Shown piece after piece: positions 6,593 to 13,683 of a stretch of 14,278 nt of DNA (the first letter of the stretch is position 1; each line of letters opens with the position of its first letter). This stretch comes from an uncultured Clostridium sp. GTDB lineage: Bacteria; Bacillota; Clostridia; Clostridiales; Clostridiaceae. The stretch is from assembly GCA_900543325.1 (NCBI GenBank), contig UQQU01000080.1:1-14278 (forward strand), written 5' to 3'. A program made the translations under genes and the position numbers. The notes under the pieces are model-generated. The model ran no database searches, was not told the DNA's origin, and saw nothing but the letters and a program-made list of their open reading frames with translations.

Positions 6593-7738
6593 ATGAATAG
6601 AAAGGTTTCTTTAAGTTTATGTATGATTGTGAAGGATGAAGCAAAAACTCTTGGAAGATGCTTAAATTCAGTAAAATCATTTATAAGTGAAATTATAATA
6701 GTAGATACAGGTTCTAAGGATGAAACAAAGGAAATTGCATCAAAGTTTAATGCTAAAATATATGATTTTAAATGGATAAATGATTTTTCGGCAGCAAGAA
6801 ACTTTGCATTTAGTAAAGCAACGAGTGATTATATAATGTGGTTAGATGGTGATGATTATATCAATGATGACGATATTAGAAAAATAAAATTACTTTTAGA
6901 AAATATGGATGATAGTTATGATTATGTAAGTGCAGAATATATACTAGCTAGAAATAATGAGGGTAAGGTGACTACATCGTTAAGGAGAAATAGAATAGTT
7001 AAAAGAAAGCGTGGATTTGTTTGGATAGGAAATGTTCATGAATATTTGGAGGTTTATGGAAAAGGGCTTGAGGGAAATTTTGCTATTGAACATGGAAAGG
7101 TTAAAAAGTATACAGATAGAAATCTTCAAATATTTAAACAAATGGAGAAAAACAACAAAAAATTTACTCCAAGGGATATGTATTATTATGCTAATGAGTT
7201 ATTTGATAATAAATATTATAATGAAGCCATAAAGCAATATAGAAAGTTTATAAATACTAAACAAGGATGGATAGAGGATGTAAAGGGTGCATATTTAAAG
7301 ATTATAAGTGCATTAAATATAACAAATCAAAAGGATAAAATACCTGATATTGCATTTGAATCCTTTAAGATAGATACTCCCACAGCAGAAATTGCATGTA
7401 GTTTGGGAGAGTATTATATTGAAAAAAAGAATTTTAAACAAGCAGCATTTTGGTATAGAGTAGCATTAGATTCAAAACCTGATAGTTATAATATGGCTAT
7501 TTCAAATAGTGATTATTATACATGGATACCAAGTTTGCAATTATGTGTTTGCTATTATAATCTAGGTAAAATAAAATGTTCATATTTCTTTAATGAGTTA
7601 GCAGCAACCTTTAATGGAGAATCAGAAAAGATTTTATATAATAGAAATGTATTTGATAGGGATTTTAAAGAATTAAAGATAGAACCTCCTAAATTGGAAT
7701 ACCCATTAAAACTAAGTGATTATAGCAAATATCTATAG
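6593..7738 (+). CDS. Family 2 glycosyltransferase with TPR-like C-terminal half
   Basis: A cytosolic sugar-nucleotide-dependent transferase of 381 residues. The GT-A domain covers about 1-170: SLCMIVKDEAKTLGRCLNS at 8-26, IIIVDTGSKDET at 34-45, the WINDFSAARN segment at 61-70, the metal-binding DGDD at 85-88, and the NVHEYLE segment near 147-153. From about 180 to 340 there are paired helices typical of tetratricopeptide repeats (for example YYYANELFDNKYYNEAIKQY and ACSLGEYYIEKKNFKQAAFWY in that order). The same architecture occurs in SunS-type peptide S-glycosyltransferases and in many clostridial transferases that may modify proteins or surface polymers. There is no membrane segment and no peptide or polymer gene next to it, so acceptor and sugar are unknown. 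Ribosome site AAGGAG lies four bases before the ATG. Confidence 0.9.
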   Translation: MNRKVSLSLCMIVKDEAKTLGRCLNSVKSFISEIIIVDTGSKDETKEIASKFNAKIYDFKWINDFSAARNFAFSKATSDYIMWLDGDDYINDDDIRKIKLLLENMDDSYDYVSAEYILARNNEGKVTTSLRRNRIVKRKRGFVWIGNVHEYLEVYGKGLEGNFAIEHGKVKKYTDRNLQIFKQMEKNNKKFTPRDMYYYANELFDNKYYNEAIKQYRKFINTKQGWIEDVKGAYLKIISALNITNQKDKIPDIAFESFKIDTPTAEIACSLGEYYIEKKNFKQAAFWYRVALDSKPDSYNMAISNSDYYTWIPSLQLCVCYYNLGKIKCSYFFNELAATFNGESEKILYNRNVFDRDFKELKIEPPKLEYPLKLSDYSKYL

Positions 7739-7784
7739 ATTACCCATAGTAAGATTATTGATTGGATTAATAGAGGGTGTAAAT

Positions 7785-7852
7785 AAAAAAAGTAATTATA
7801 AGTCCTATATGAAGTATATAGTCTTCTTTTAGGAAATATAATTACTTTTTTT
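7785..7852. terminator. Long bidirectional terminator between glycosyltransferase and nadC
   Basis: A perfect 16-bp outer stem (7785-7800 with 7837-7852) has an A-run on its left flank and a T-run on its right, serving both converging genes. The 36-base loop holds inner pairing (TCCT with AGGA, and CTATA with TATAG), so the RNA folds as a stem with an inner hairpin. It ends eight bases before the nadC stop. Confidence 0.8.
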
Positions 7853-7860
7853 ATGAAATT

Positions 7861-8700
7861 TTATAATTGCATGAAGTTTTTTAAAGAAATATCGAATGCT
7901 TTTACTGAATGGGTTAGTTCTCCTGAGGAAATAAAATCTACACCAGACAATGCATAATTTCTTACAGTATCTAAAGTAATATTTCCTGAACATTCTGTAA
8001 GAGCACGTCCATTTATTAATTTAACCATTTCAGTAGCTTGGGATGGAGACATATTATCTAGCATAATTATGTCAGCACCAGCTTCAAGAGCTTCTATTAC
8101 ATCTTCTTTAGATTCAGTTTCAACTTCTATTTTTCTAACAAATGAAGAATTTTCTTTAGCTAGTCTAATTGCTTCTTTTATACTACCAGCGTATCCAATA
8201 TGATTATCTTTAATTAAAATTCCATCTGATAAAGAAAAACGATGGTTATTTCCACCACCTATTTTAACAGCATATTTTTCTAATATTCTAAGATTGGCTG
8301 TAGTTTTTCTTGTATCTAAAAGCTTTGTATTAAGCCCTTTAAGTTCATTTACATATTTGTTAGTTAATGTTGCAATTCCACTCATTCTTTGAAGCAAATT
8401 TAAAGCAACTCTTTCACCCATTAAAATATTAAGGGCATCACCCTTAACCTCACCAATTATATCACCATTTTTTACCCTTGAACCTTCTGTGACTAGTGAT
8501 GTAAATTGAACTTCACCTAATATGGTAAATACTCTTTCAAATACAGGTAATCCACAAATAATTCCATCTTCCTTAGCAATTAGAGAAGCTTTTGCTTTAG
8601 ATCCTTTAGTAACTACAGAGGAAGCTGTAATATCACCGTAAGGAATATCTTCTTCTAGTGCATTTTTAATTATTTTATCAATAATTAAATAGTTTAGCAT
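7861..8700 (-). CDS. nadC: Nicotinate-nucleotide pyrophosphorylase (quinolinate phosphoribosyltransferase)
   Basis: Joins quinolinate to PRPP, releasing CO2 and pyrophosphate, to give nicotinate mononucleotide: the third step of de novo NAD synthesis. At 279 residues it has the normal length. Visible motifs are EEDIPYGDIT near 16-25, GERVALNLLQRMSGIAT at 95-111, LDTRKTT at 128-134, KIGGGNNHR at 146-154, LIKDNHI at 162-168, EVETES at 192-197 and MLDNMSP at 213-219. After LDTRKTT the usual PGLR reads ANLR, a local substitution next to substrate-binding residues; the rest of the active site is kept. It is last in the nadABC operon. Its ATG lies inside the end of nadB (23-base overlap) with AAGGTGG upstream inside nadB, so translation is probably coupled. 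Confidence 0.96.
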   Translation of the reverse strand: MLNYLIIDKIIKNALEEDIPYGDITASSVVTKGSKAKASLIAKEDGIICGLPVFERVFTILGEVQFTSLVTEGSRVKNGDIIGEVKGDALNILMGERVALNLLQRMSGIATLTNKYVNELKGLNTKLLDTRKTTANLRILEKYAVKIGGGNNHRFSLSDGILIKDNHIGYAGSIKEAIRLAKENSSFVRKIEVETESKEDVIEALEAGADIIMLDNMSPSQATEMVKLINGRALTECSGNITLDTVRNYALSGVDFISSGELTHSVKAFDISLKNFMQL

Positions 8701-9961
8701 ATCTATTATCCACCTTTCTTTTTAAAAAGTTTATTAATTCTTCATAAGAATCTAATGCATATGATTTAGGTTCTTCAATAATCTCTTTAAATTTTATTTC
8801 ACTTATTTTAGAGTTAATATTTTCAGCAGCTTGTTTACCAAAAACTAAGGCTTCTAATAGGGAGTTACTAGCAAGTCTATTACTTCCATGTACTCCAGTA
8901 CAACTAGCTTCACCAACAGCATAAAGATTACCCATAGATGTTCTAGAAAATAAATCTACTTTAATTCCTCCCATACAGTAATGATGAGCAGGAGCTATAG
9001 GAAGAAGATCTTTATCCATTTCATAACCTCGTTTTAAGCATTGGTTATATAGAAAAGGAAATCTATCTATTAGAAACTCTTTTGATTTTTTAGTCATATC
9101 TAGATAAACATAAGGAGTATCTGGAGTTTTTTCTATTTCTTTTAATATCGCAGTAGATACAATATCCCTAGGGAGTAAGGAATCAATAAATTCTTCGTGG
9201 TTTTGATTTAAAATTATTCCGCCCTCACCACGTAGAGATTCTGATAAAAGCAATTTCCTTCCTTTAGCTGATGGTTCATATAAAACAGTAGGATGAAGTT
9301 GTAGATACTCCATATCTTTAATTTCAATATTATTTTTTAGGCCGATATTAAGGCCATCTCCAGTTAAGGATTCAATATTAGTTGTAGAATTAAATATACC
9401 TCCAATACCACCAGTTGCTAAGATAGTAAACTTACTATTTACATTATAAGTTTTATTTGAATCCCTTAAGACTCCACCATAACAAATATTATCTTTAGAG
9501 ATTAAATCTATTAATGTTGTATTTTCTATCATAGTAATATTCTTTTTATTAGCAGCAATGTTTAATAAAGTTTCAGTAACTGATTTTCCAGTTTCATCTT
9601 TAACATGGACTATTCTAAATTCACTATGACCACCTTCTCTTGTATATCTTAGGTTATCTTCAGTTCTGTCAAAAGGTACTCCCATTTTAACTAAATTATT
9701 AATATTCTCAACGGAGTTTTTTATTAGAAATTTAACTGCTTCAGTATCATTATGATAATTTCCTGCTTTCATTGTGTCATTAAAATAATTTTCTTCATCA
9801 AAAATGCCAAGGGAAGTTGAAACTCCACCTTGAGCTAAATAACTATTACAATCTCTAAAAGTATCTTTAGTTATCATTAATATCCTAATATCATCTCTTA
9901 AATTAAGAGCAGTATAAAGGCCTGCAACACCTGTACCAACTATTAAAACATCATAATTCAT
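8678..9961 (-). CDS. nadB: L-aspartate oxidase, short form
   Basis: FAD enzyme oxidising L-aspartate to iminoaspartate, the substrate of NadA, in the cytoplasm. The dinucleotide-binding GTGVAG stands at 9-14. Flavoprotein family motifs follow: NSYLAQGGV at 39-47, GGHSEFR at 110-116, LATGGIGG at 181-188, QLHPT at 221-225, ESLRGEGG at 241-248, AHHYCMGGI at 325-333 and GSNRLASNSLLEAL at 359-372. At 427 residues it stops about 50 residues after the FAD-binding C-terminal motif and lacks most of the helical tail present in the enzymes of about 530-540 residues from E. coli and B. subtilis. No remnant of the tail is found beyond the stop because nadC follows at once, so this looks like a stable short version rather than a recent truncation. 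It begins four bases after nadA and has no clear ribosome site of its own, suggesting coupling to nadA. Confidence 0.95.
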   Translation of the reverse strand: MNYDVLIVGTGVAGLYTALNLRDDIRILMITKDTFRDCNSYLAQGGVSTSLGIFDEENYFNDTMKAGNYHNDTEAVKFLIKNSVENINNLVKMGVPFDRTEDNLRYTREGGHSEFRIVHVKDETGKSVTETLLNIAANKKNITMIENTTLIDLISKDNICYGGVLRDSNKTYNVNSKFTILATGGIGGIFNSTTNIESLTGDGLNIGLKNNIEIKDMEYLQLHPTVLYEPSAKGRKLLLSESLRGEGGIILNQNHEEFIDSLLPRDIVSTAILKEIEKTPDTPYVYLDMTKKSKEFLIDRFPFLYNQCLKRGYEMDKDLLPIAPAHHYCMGGIKVDLFSRTSMGNLYAVGEASCTGVHGSNRLASNSLLEALVFGKQAAENINSKISEIKFKEIIEEPKSYALDSYEELINFLKRKVDNRYAKLFNY

Positions 9962-9965
9962 AATT

Positions 9966-10871
9966 TTACACTGATAAAAGATGCATATTTTCTAGAGCTT
10001 TATGAGCGCTAACTCTAAGTTCTTCGTCAATATGAATTTCAAATTCTTCATTTTTTAAACAATTATATAAATCATTAAGAGATATTTTTTTCATATTAGG
10101 ACAAATCATTCCTGTCTTTGTAGGAATAAAAGTTTTATTAGGACTTTTTAATTTCATTTCATAAAATACACCTTCTTCAGTTACTACAATAAATCCATTA
10201 GCATTTGAAGAAACACTATAATTAATAAGTTCTGATGTACTTCCTATATAGTCAGCTAAATCACGAACTTCTTTATTACATTCAGGGTGAACTAAAACAG
10301 GATAGTTTGGATATTTTTCTTTTAGTTCTATAATCTCATCTTTTTCAATTCTTTCATGAGTAGGACAAAAACCAGGATATAAAGTGAATTTTTTATTTGG
10401 TAGTTGTTCAGCTAAATACCCACCTAAGTTTCGATCAGGTAAGAAGATTATTTCGTCAGAATCTATATTATTTAATATATTAATAGCTGATGATGAAGTA
10501 ACACATACATCAGACAAAGCTTTTATATCTAAATTAGAATTAATATAACTGACTACCTTGGCATTAGGATGCTTGTCCTTTAAAATTTCAAGGCGATTAA
10601 CTAAAGCCATATCAGCCATAGGGCAAGTTGTACTATTTGATGGAATAAGTACTTTTTTATTTGGAGAAAGAATTTTTGCACTTTCAGCCATGAATTTTAC
10701 TCCACAAAAGATTATTAAATCTTTATCACTTTCCATAGCTTTTTTACTTAAAAAGTAAGAATCACCAACTATATCAGCAATTTCTTGAATTTCATCACAC
10801 TGATAAAGATGAGCAACTATTAGTGCATTTTTTTCTTCTTTTAATTTTAGTATTTCTTCTTTTAAGTTCAT
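9966..10871 (-). CDS. nadA: Quinolinate synthase A
   Basis: Oxygen-sensitive [4Fe-4S] enzyme condensing iminoaspartate with dihydroxyacetone phosphate to quinolinate. The 301 residues match the family's usual length. Three cysteines sit at the known cluster positions: Cys83 (TTCPMADMA), Cys169 (GFCPTH) and Cys257 (GMICPNM). Substrate-site residues are visible in AHLYQCDEIQEIAD (20-33), FCGVKFMAESAKIL (55-68) and LPDRNLG (144-150). It is first in the operon nadA-nadB-nadC; the gap to nadB is four bases. Ribosome site AGAGGTG precedes the ATG. A promoter with an overlapping palindrome lies about 30-70 bases upstream, consistent with repression when NAD precursors are plentiful. Confidence 0.97.
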   Translation of the reverse strand: MNLKEEILKLKEEKNALIVAHLYQCDEIQEIADIVGDSYFLSKKAMESDKDLIIFCGVKFMAESAKILSPNKKVLIPSNSTTCPMADMALVNRLEILKDKHPNAKVVSYINSNLDIKALSDVCVTSSSAINILNNIDSDEIIFLPDRNLGGYLAEQLPNKKFTLYPGFCPTHERIEKDEIIELKEKYPNYPVLVHPECNKEVRDLADYIGSTSELINYSVSSNANGFIVVTEEGVFYEMKLKSPNKTFIPTKTGMICPNMKKISLNDLYNCLKNEEFEIHIDEELRVSAHKALENMHLLSV

Positions 10872-10897
10872 TTTTACACCTCTTTTAAAAATATTTA

Positions 10898-10915
10898 CTT
10901 GTGTATATACACAAG
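10898..10915. promoter_or_regulatory. 18-bp perfect palindrome, candidate NiaR operator of nadABC
   Basis: CTTGTGTATATACACAAG is a perfect palindrome 26 bases upstream of nadA. It overlaps or directly follows the predicted -10, the right place for a repressor. In Bacillus and Clostridium relatives de novo NAD genes are controlled by NiaR (YrxA), a niacin-responsive repressor that binds an inverted repeat; the assignment here is by position and known biology, not by a tested motif match. Confidence 0.6.
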
Positions 10916-10942
10916 ATTATCATAAAAGTGTACATAATTCAA
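10914..10942 (-). promoter_or_regulatory. Promoter of nadABC
   Basis: On the minus strand, -35 TTGAAT (10942-10937) pairs either with TAATCT (10919-10914, 17-base spacer) or with GATAAT (10921-10916, 15-base spacer). Either -10 touches the 18-bp palindrome. Which one is used cannot be decided by eye. Confidence 0.45.
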
Positions 10943-10953
10943 TACGACTATAT

Positions 10954-10972
10954 TAATGCCTCTGAGGTTAAT
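10954..10972 (+). repeat. 19-bp direct repeat, copy 1
   Basis: TAATGCCTCTGAGGTTAAT, identical to 11064-11082. The core CCTC-T-GAGG is an imperfect palindrome, with TTAA flanks offset by two bases. This copy is upstream of a TATAAT (10989-10994) that could drive the acyltransferase genes. Confidence 0.85.
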
Positions 10973-10988
10973 ACATATATTTACAGAA

Positions 10989-10994
10989 TATAAT
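10989..10994 (+). promoter_or_regulatory. Possible -10 of the acyltransferase cassette
   Basis: TATAAT lies between the two 19-bp repeats. Seventeen bases upstream is GGTTAA, inside repeat 1, a poor sigma-A -35. If this is the promoter, it needs an activator or uses another sigma factor; the leader would be about 125 bases and would include repeat 2. Confidence 0.3.
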
Positions 10995-11063
10995 TTTAAA
11001 AATGGCATAAGGAACAAATTAGTAGGGAATACAGTCTAATGTAGGAAGAGAAAAATATTAAAA

Positions 11064-11082
11064 TAATGCCTCTGAGGTTAAT
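11064..11082 (+). repeat. 19-bp direct repeat, copy 2
   Basis: Exact second copy in the same orientation, 110 bases from the first (start to start) and 41 bases before the acyltransferase ATG. The match does not extend on either side, so the unit is exactly 19 bases. Confidence 0.85.
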
Positions 11083-11123
11083 GAAAAAATTGGAAATTAA
11101 GAGGCGGAAGAAAGAGAGAAAAA

Positions 11124-12500
11124 ATGGTTTTTAGTAGTATTTTATTTATATTTAGATTTTTACCTATAGCAATGATTTTATATTTTTTAACTCCCAATAA
11201 ATATAAAAATTTAACTTTGCTACTTATAAGTTTAACTTTTTATTCCTGGGGTGAACCTAAGTATTTTTTGATAATGGTAGCATCAATATTTGTAGATTAC
11301 TTTGTCAGTAGAGGAATAGAAAAAAGTAGAAATAATAAGAAGGTAAGTATAGCCCTTTTATCTATATCCATAGTATTTAATTTAGGAATGTTATTTTTCT
11401 TTAAATATTTCAACTTCTTTTTAGAAAATGTAAATAATATTTTAGAGTTATCTTTAAAATATGTAAAAATAACATTACCTTTAGGTATTAGTTTTTATAC
11501 CTTTCAAACTATGTCATATACCATAGATGTATTTTTAGGGAAAGTTAAGGCTGAAAAGAATATTATTAATTTTGGCGCATTTGTATGTTTATTTCCACAG
11601 CTTATTGCAGGACCTATAGTTAAATATACTGATATAAATGTTGAATTAAAACATAGAAAGATAGATATGAAACAAATTCAAGATGGAATAGAGTTGTTTA
11701 TACTTGGATTAGGAAGTAAGGTACTTATAGCAAATAATATAGGAGCATTTTGGTCTGAAATTGAAGGAAAGGGCTTTGCGGGTGTAGGAACAGTAATAGC
11801 ATGGATATCTGTTTTAGCATTTGCATTTCAAATATATTTTGATTTTACTGGTTATTCACTGATGGCAATAGGACTTGGTAAGATATTAGGATTTAACTTT
11901 CCAAGAAATTTTAATTATCCTTACATATCAAAAAGTATAACTGAATTTTGGAGAAGATGGCATATTACATTAGGATCTTGGTTTAAAGAATATGTATATA
12001 TACCTTTAGGAGGGAACAGAGTAGGGAGGTTAAGATTATATATTAATTTATTTATAGTATGGTTTTTAACTGGATTTTGGCATGGAGCTAGTTACAATTT
12101 TATACTGTGGGGATTATACTTTTTTATTTTAATTAGCATAGAGAAAGCTGTTTTATTAAAGTTTTTAGAAAAACATAAAATAATTTCACATATATATTCG
12201 ATATTTTTTATATTACTTGGATGGGCAATATTTGCAGTAGTAGATTTAGGTCAACTTAAAATATTATTAAAAGAAATGTTTAGCATAAGTAAAAATAATC
12301 AATGGATGTATTATGTACGAAATTATGGGATTACTTTTATAATTGCAACAGTACTTTCAACTCCAATAGTAAAAAATATATATAATAAAGTTATTAAGAG
12401 CGATATTTTAAATACATTTATTTTGATGATTATATTTTTATTATGTATAGCTTATTTAGTTGATGCTACATATAATCCATTTTTATATTTTAGATTTTAG
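11124..12500 (+). CDS. MBOAT family O-acyltransferase (AlgI/PatA-like)
   Basis: A multi-pass membrane protein of 458 residues that typically moves an acetyl group across the membrane for O-acetylation of a cell-surface polysaccharide, peptidoglycan or similar polymer. Family features: the N-terminus MVFSSILFIFRFLPIA, TFYSWGEPKY at 38-47, TLPLGISFYTFQTMSY at 117-132, FPQLIAGPIV at 157-166, FQIYFDFTGYSLMAIGLG at 235-252, then FWRRWHITLGSWFKEYVYIPLGG at 275-297. The catalytic-type WHGA follows with His320. Ribosome site is modest (AGAGAG, five bases before ATG). It precedes by 14 bases a DHHW protein, the classical partner. The acceptor cannot be named. It could also resemble DltB, but no dlt genes are present. 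Confidence 0.94.
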   Translation: MVFSSILFIFRFLPIAMILYFLTPNKYKNLTLLLISLTFYSWGEPKYFLIMVASIFVDYFVSRGIEKSRNNKKVSIALLSISIVFNLGMLFFFKYFNFFLENVNNILELSLKYVKITLPLGISFYTFQTMSYTIDVFLGKVKAEKNIINFGAFVCLFPQLIAGPIVKYTDINVELKHRKIDMKQIQDGIELFILGLGSKVLIANNIGAFWSEIEGKGFAGVGTVIAWISVLAFAFQIYFDFTGYSLMAIGLGKILGFNFPRNFNYPYISKSITEFWRRWHITLGSWFKEYVYIPLGGNRVGRLRLYINLFIVWFLTGFWHGASYNFILWGLYFFILISIEKAVLLKFLEKHKIISHIYSIFFILLGWAIFAVVDLGQLKILLKEMFSISKNNQWMYYVRNYGITFIIATVLSTPIVKNIYNKVIKSDILNTFILMIIFLLCIAYLVDATYNPFLYFRF

Positions 12501-12514
12501 GGGGTGATGATTAG

Positions 12515-13618
12515 ATGAAGAAAAATTATTTGTTATATTCCTTTGTTATAGTAATTGTATCATTGAGCATAGTTAGTTTAATTAGTAATGATAAAGAATT
12601 TTCAGAGTTAGAAAATAGAAAATTAAAAACAAGTGTTGCATTTTCAATAAAAAATTTTTTAGATGGAAGTTTTCAAAAAGAGTATGAAAAGTATATTAAT
12701 GATCAATTTCCATTAAGAGATAAATGGATAAGCTTAAAATCAATGAATGAATATGTTTTAGGTAAAATTGAAAATAATGGAATAATATATGGAAGTAATG
12801 GAGAGCTATTTGAAAAATTTGATTCTTTAAATGAGGAAAGATTAAAAAATAATGTTGAGGTTATAAATAATTTCGCAGAAAAGTATTATGATAAGGTTTC
12901 ATTAATGATTATACCAAACTCATATGAAATATATAAAGAAAGTTTACCAATGGGTTCAGCTATAATTATGCAGGAAGAAACAATTAACAAAATATATGAT
13001 TTTTCAAAATACACTAATAATATAGATGTAATGAAAGAATTATTAAACAATAAAAATAGCTATATTTATTATAAAACAGATCATCACTGGACAACATATG
13101 GAGCTTATTTAGCTTACTGTAATTTTATGGATTCAATTAATGAAAATAGAGTTGATTTAGAAAATTTTCAAAAAGTAGAATTACCTAATTTTTATGGATC
13201 ATATTACTCGAAAGCGAAACCTTTTAACATTAAACCAGATATAATGACTTATTATGATTTTGATAATTCAACAATGGAAATAGTTGGGGATAAAATATAT
13301 GATTCTATATATGATTACTCCAAGGAGACTTTAAGGGATAAGTATTCGTTATTTTTATATGGAAATAATCCATTAACTATAATAAAAAATAATAATATTA
13401 AAAATAATAAAAAAATATTAGTTATAAAAGATTCCTTTGGAAATTCATTAGTACCATTTTTGACTCAAAATTATGAAGAAATTCATATTATAGATTTAAG
13501 ACACTTTGGTAATAGATTAAGTAATTATTTAGAAGAAAATGATTTTGATAATATTTTGATTATATATAATTTTATAAATTTAGCTACAGATAATAATATA
13601 TTAAGACTTAAGTATTAA
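12515..13618 (+). CDS. DHHW family protein, extracytoplasmic SGNH-like acetyltransferase partner (AlgJ/AlgX-like)
   Basis: A 367-residue protein with an N-terminal signal anchor at about residues 5-24 and the remainder predicted outside the membrane. Near the N-terminus stands the family-typical ENRKL (33-37) followed by INDQFPLRDKW (61-71). The name-giving motif DHHW is at 189-192, with Asp189 and His191-type residues acting as the catalytic base pair in AlgJ/AlgX relatives. The candidate nucleophile is Ser307 in IKDSFGNS (304-311), and YGNN at 282-285 could provide the oxyanion position. It probably receives acetyl groups from the MBOAT protein and places them on a surface glycan. Ribosome site GGGGTGAT starts directly after the previous stop, indicating one operon. 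A long hairpin closes the unit. Confidence 0.9.
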   Translation: MKKNYLLYSFVIVIVSLSIVSLISNDKEFSELENRKLKTSVAFSIKNFLDGSFQKEYEKYINDQFPLRDKWISLKSMNEYVLGKIENNGIIYGSNGELFEKFDSLNEERLKNNVEVINNFAEKYYDKVSLMIIPNSYEIYKESLPMGSAIIMQEETINKIYDFSKYTNNIDVMKELLNNKNSYIYYKTDHHWTTYGAYLAYCNFMDSINENRVDLENFQKVELPNFYGSYYSKAKPFNIKPDIMTYYDFDNSTMEIVGDKIYDSIYDYSKETLRDKYSLFLYGNNPLTIIKNNNIKNNKKILVIKDSFGNSLVPFLTQNYEEIHIIDLRHFGNRLSNYLEENDFDNILIIYNFINLATDNNILRLKY

Positions 13619-13674
13619 ATTTACGCAGTAACAACAAAAGGATTAACTATTTTCTTAATGTTACTGCGTAAATT
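13618..13674. terminator. 16-bp hairpin between convergent genes
   Basis: Perfect 16-bp arms (13618-13633 and 13659-13674; core TTTACGCAGTAACA) are separated by 25 bases. The first arm starts within the DHHW stop codon and the second ends ten bases before the NUDIX stop. Position says terminator for both strands, but neither side has a good T-run, so it may be an RNA 3'-end stabiliser. The loop contains a further ATTAA/TTAAT pair. Confidence 0.6.
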
Positions 13675-13683
13675 ATTTACAAA

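Noticed and set aside
6462..6680. Minus-strand open frame across the terminator and glycosyltransferase start
   Set aside because: Overlaps a strong gene start and a terminator in the opposite direction; no protein-like features.
7032..7232. Plus-strand open frame within the glycosyltransferase gene
   Set aside because: Out-of-frame shadow inside a family-supported gene.
10558..10758. Plus-strand open frame inside nadA
   Set aside because: Antisense shadow of a well-conserved enzyme.
10954..11082. The 19-bp repeats as a CRISPR remnant
   Set aside because: Only two copies, 19 bases long with a 91-base spacer and no cas genes; dimensions do not fit a CRISPR array.
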